DNA of 7,150 bases from contig JAOPYW010000082.1 in assembly GCA_025964405.1 (NCBI GenBank), positions 1 through 7,150 of the forward strand, read 5' to 3'. How positions within the stretch are numbered: position 1 is the stretch's first letter; the number at the start of each line of letters is the position of its first letter. Made by a program: the position numbers and the translations under genes. Under the pieces are notes generated by a model that saw only the letters and a list, made by a program, of their open reading frames with translations, was not told the DNA's origin and searched no databases. Source of the DNA: Thermoleophilia bacterium (GTDB lineage Bacteria; Actinomycetota; Thermoleophilia; Gaiellales; SKUG01). Of the stretch, positions 5,384-7,150 are shown piece after piece.

Positions 5384-6223
5384 TCATCCTGCGTCTCGGT
5401 CTGCCGGCGCCACCACGGCACCGTCGCTCGAGCCGAGGTAGGCCTCGATGACCTGGGGGTCGTTGCGCACCTCGTCGGGCGTGCCCTCCGCGATCTTCGA
5501 TCCGAAGTTGAGCACCGTGACGCGCTCGCTGACTGACATCACCAGCTTCATCTCGTGCTCGATGAGCAGCACCGTGCAGCCGAGGTCGTCGCGGATGCGG
5601 TGCATGAGCCCCTCGAGCGCGTAGGTCTCCTGCGGGTTCATGCCGGCTGCGGGCTCGTCGAGCAGCACGACGCTCGGTCGCGAGGCGAGTGCGCGCGCGA
5701 TCTCGAGCCGGCGCTGGTCGCCGTAGGGCAGGTTGCCGGCGAGCTCCGCGTGCCGCTTGGTGACACCGACGAAGTTCATGAGCTCGCGCGCGATCTCCAC
5801 GCCCTCGCGCTCCTCGCGGCGGTGCGACGGCAGGCGTAGCAACGTCTGCACGATGCCGCCCTTGAGCTTCGTGTGCATGCCGACGAGCACGTTGTCGACG
5901 CAGGTCATCTCCTTGAACAGGCGGATGTTCTGGAAGGTGCGGCTCATGCCCAGCTGCGCGATCTGGTGCGGCGGGCGGCCGAAGGTGTTGGCACCCATGA
6001 ACGTGAGCTCACCCTCGGTCGGGTGGTAGAGCCCGGTAAGCATGTTGAAGAACGTCGTCTTGCCCGCGCCGTTGGGTCCGATGAGCGACACGATGCGCTG
6101 CGCCGGAATGGTGAAGTCGACCGCGTCGACCGCGGTGAGCCCACCGAAGCGCATCGTCAGCTTCGATGCGGTCAGCAGCTCGGCGTCCTGTGCGTGCGTC
6201 ACGTGCTTGTCGATGCCGCTCAT
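5384..6223 (-). CDS. livG: LivG: ATPase of a branched-chain amino acid / amide ABC importer
   Basis: This 279-residue cytoplasmic ATPase is the second nucleotide-binding subunit of the Liv-type importer. Walker A is GPNGAGKT (49-56), the Q-loop glutamine is Gln98 in SRTFQNIRLF, the signature is the LivG-type LPYGDQRRLEIARAL (165-179), Walker B is VVLLDEP (185-191) and the H-loop is His223 in IEHEMKLVM. The FGGLTAVD start of the fold and the insert between the Q-loop and signature (about 117-140) are characteristic of LivG. ATG 6223 overlaps the livM stop in the 4-nt ATGA form and is preceded by GGGGGAG 7 bases upstream, so the start is firm. About 14 polar residues precede the fold, and about 15 residues (from SSDGAVV) extend beyond the usual end. 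The 2H phosphoesterase gene follows after 16 bp. Confidence 0.95.
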   Translation of the reverse strand: MSGIDKHVTHAQDAELLTASKLTMRFGGLTAVDAVDFTIPAQRIVSLIGPNGAGKTTFFNMLTGLYHPTEGELTFMGANTFGRPPHQIAQLGMSRTFQNIRLFKEMTCVDNVLVGMHTKLKGGIVQTLLRLPSHRREEREGVEIARELMNFVGVTKRHAELAGNLPYGDQRRLEIARALASRPSVVLLDEPAAGMNPQETYALEGLMHRIRDDLGCTVLLIEHEMKLVMSVSERVTVLNFGSKIAEGTPDEVRNDPQVIEAYLGSSDGAVVAPADRDAG

Positions 6224-7150
6224 GCGGGCGCTCCCCCGGGCTCGAGCCCACGACCGAACGGATTCGACTCCGGAGCGAACCGACCGAACCGCGGCAGGCT
6301 GGCCGGGCGCGGCGCCGGGGTGTCGGCCGAAGCTGGCACGTCAGTCGATGCCGGCTGGTCAGCCGATGCCGGAATGTCAGTCGATGCCGTCTGCGGCTGG
6401 GGAGCGGTCGGCGCATGCGCGGCGCTCGTCGCGTGACCTGGGAGCGCTGCGCCCACCTCGAGCGGCACGTGCATGCCGTGCCCCTGGTCGCCGTCGGGAC
6501 CATGCAGGCCTCCCGGGAAGCCGCCCTCGTCCGAGTCGAGCTCCCCGCCCTGCACACCGTCGTCGTCGGCGAACACGAGCTTGCGCGAGCGCGAGGGCAC
6601 GAACCCCTGCGGGCGGTAGAGCATCATGACGACGAGGAGCACGCCGAAGATGAGCATGTTCCAGCTCGAGAAGTCGATGCCGAGCCCGATCGCGTTGCCC
6701 CACTTGGTGAGCGACGGCAGCAGCCAGAAGTTGAGGCCCTCGATCACGAACGCGCCGACGACGGCGCCCCAGACGTTGCCCATGCCGCCCACGATCACCA
6801 TGCACAGCACGCTGATCGAGATGTAGAACATGAACGAGCTCGGGAAGATCGAGCCGATGCGCGCGCCGTGGTACACGCCGGCCAGGCCGCCGAGCGAGGC
6901 ACCGATGCCGTACGCCCAGAGCTTCGCGTTGACGCAGTGGATGCCCATCGCCGACGCGGCGGTCTCGTCTTCGCGGATCGCCATCCAGGCGCGGCCCAGC
7001 TTGCTCCACTGCATGGTGCGCGCGACGTAGAAACAGATGCCGCACAGCAGCAGCGCGAGGTAGTACCAGGGCGACAGGTTGAGCGGTCCCCAGGTGCCCC
7101 AGCCGAGACCCATCGAGTTGTCGACCGCGGCGCCGCCCATGCTCGGTGCG
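6220..7150 (-). CDS. livM: LivM: permease of a branched-chain amino acid / amide ABC importer (5' end outside window), with long C-terminal tail
   Basis: This is the 3' part of a leftward permease gene. It is open to the right edge, and 309 residues plus the stop are visible. LivM pairs with LivH to form the membrane channel. Visible residues 28-46, 77-95, 106-144 and about 163-178 are membrane segments. The cytoplasmic ATPase-contacting loop GRAWMAIREDETAASAMGI (52-70) is diagnostic, as are GGMGNVWGAVVGA (121-133) and LYRPQGF (177-183), which normally closes the protein. Here about 125 more residues follow, first Gly/Asp/His-rich (about 193-235), then Ala/Pro/Thr-rich with four six-residue repeats (256-279). 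This tail should be cytoplasmic and disordered. The ATG at 7140 is internal, because the frame continues upstream of it and the first membrane segments are missing. It overlaps livG by ATGA. livH and livK would be expected beyond 7150. Confidence 0.93.
   Translation of the reverse strand, partial: APSMGGAAVDNSMGLGWGTWGPLNLSPWYYLALLLCGICFYVARTMQWSKLGRAWMAIREDETAASAMGIHCVNAKLWAYGIGASLGGLAGVYHGARIGSIFPSSFMFYISISVLCMVIVGGMGNVWGAVVGAFVIEGLNFWLLPSLTKWGNAIGLGIDFSSWNMLIFGVLLVVMMLYRPQGFVPSRSRKLVFADDDGVQGGELDSDEGGFPGGLHGPDGDQGHGMHVPLEVGAALPGHATSAAHAPTAPQPQTASTDIPASADQPASTDVPASADTPAPRPASLPRFGRFAPESNPFGRGLEPGGAPA
6313..6384 (-). repeat. Four tandem 18-bp repeats in the livM tail
   Basis: Four in-frame 18-bp units encode STDIPA, SADQPA, STDVPA and SADTPA, that is, two copies of a 12-residue STDxPA-SADxPA block. 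The DNA units share a core of the form TCAGYCGATGCCGG on the plus strand, with the copy nearest 6313 the most diverged. This looks like expansion of a disordered linker by slippage or unequal exchange. Confidence 0.75.

Overview
This is a very GC-rich window with strong G/C bias at third codon positions. It reads like chromosomal DNA of an actinobacterium (phylum Actinomycetota). The best clue is a DipZ-type thiol-redox protein next to a fasciclin lipoprotein, a pairing familiar from mycobacteria. A finer placement cannot be supported. I see no RNA genes, insertion sequences, CRISPR arrays or phage genes.

Layout. Left end (1-857): a truncated leftward gene for a single-pass membrane protein with a Pro/Tyr/Gln-rich tail, divergent from an unrecognised rightward gene. 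A 25-bp imperfect dyad (300-324) lies between them. Middle (875-3444): a leftward fasciclin-domain lipoprotein and a rightward dipZ (CcdA-like membrane domain, extracytoplasmic thioredoxin/TlpA-like domain, C-terminal beta-rich domain), divergent from a 188-bp control region with several inverted repeats. One repeat is a GC-only 8-bp stem sitting between a good Shine-Dalgarno sequence and the likely dipZ ATG. Then (3452-4027) a leftward, Pro/Ala-rich hypothetical protein with its own plausible promoter and a good ribosome-binding site. Right end (4134-7150): a leftward branched-chain amino acid / amide ABC-transport operon in the order livM (5' end outside the window), livG, a 2H-phosphoesterase gene, livF. 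These genes overlap or nearly abut (4-nt ATGA overlap, about 16-nt gap, 8-nt overlap), so they are almost certainly cotranscribed.

How the genes work together. LivM is one of the two permease subunits, and LivG and LivF are its two ATPases. LivH and the binding protein LivK would be expected upstream, beyond base 7150. The 2H phosphoesterase (LigT/2'-5' RNA ligase-like) is not a known Liv component and is the main oddity of the operon. DipZ probably moves reducing equivalents across the membrane to an extracytoplasmic thioredoxin-like domain. Its association with fasciclin proteins recalls mpt83-dipZ-mpt70 of Mycobacterium tuberculosis, but here the two genes are divergent and only one fasciclin gene is visible.

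No clearly new multi-gene system is evident. The best leads are the 2H enzyme inside the liv operon, the hairpin at the dipZ start, the 300-324 dyad and the repeat-bearing LivM tail.
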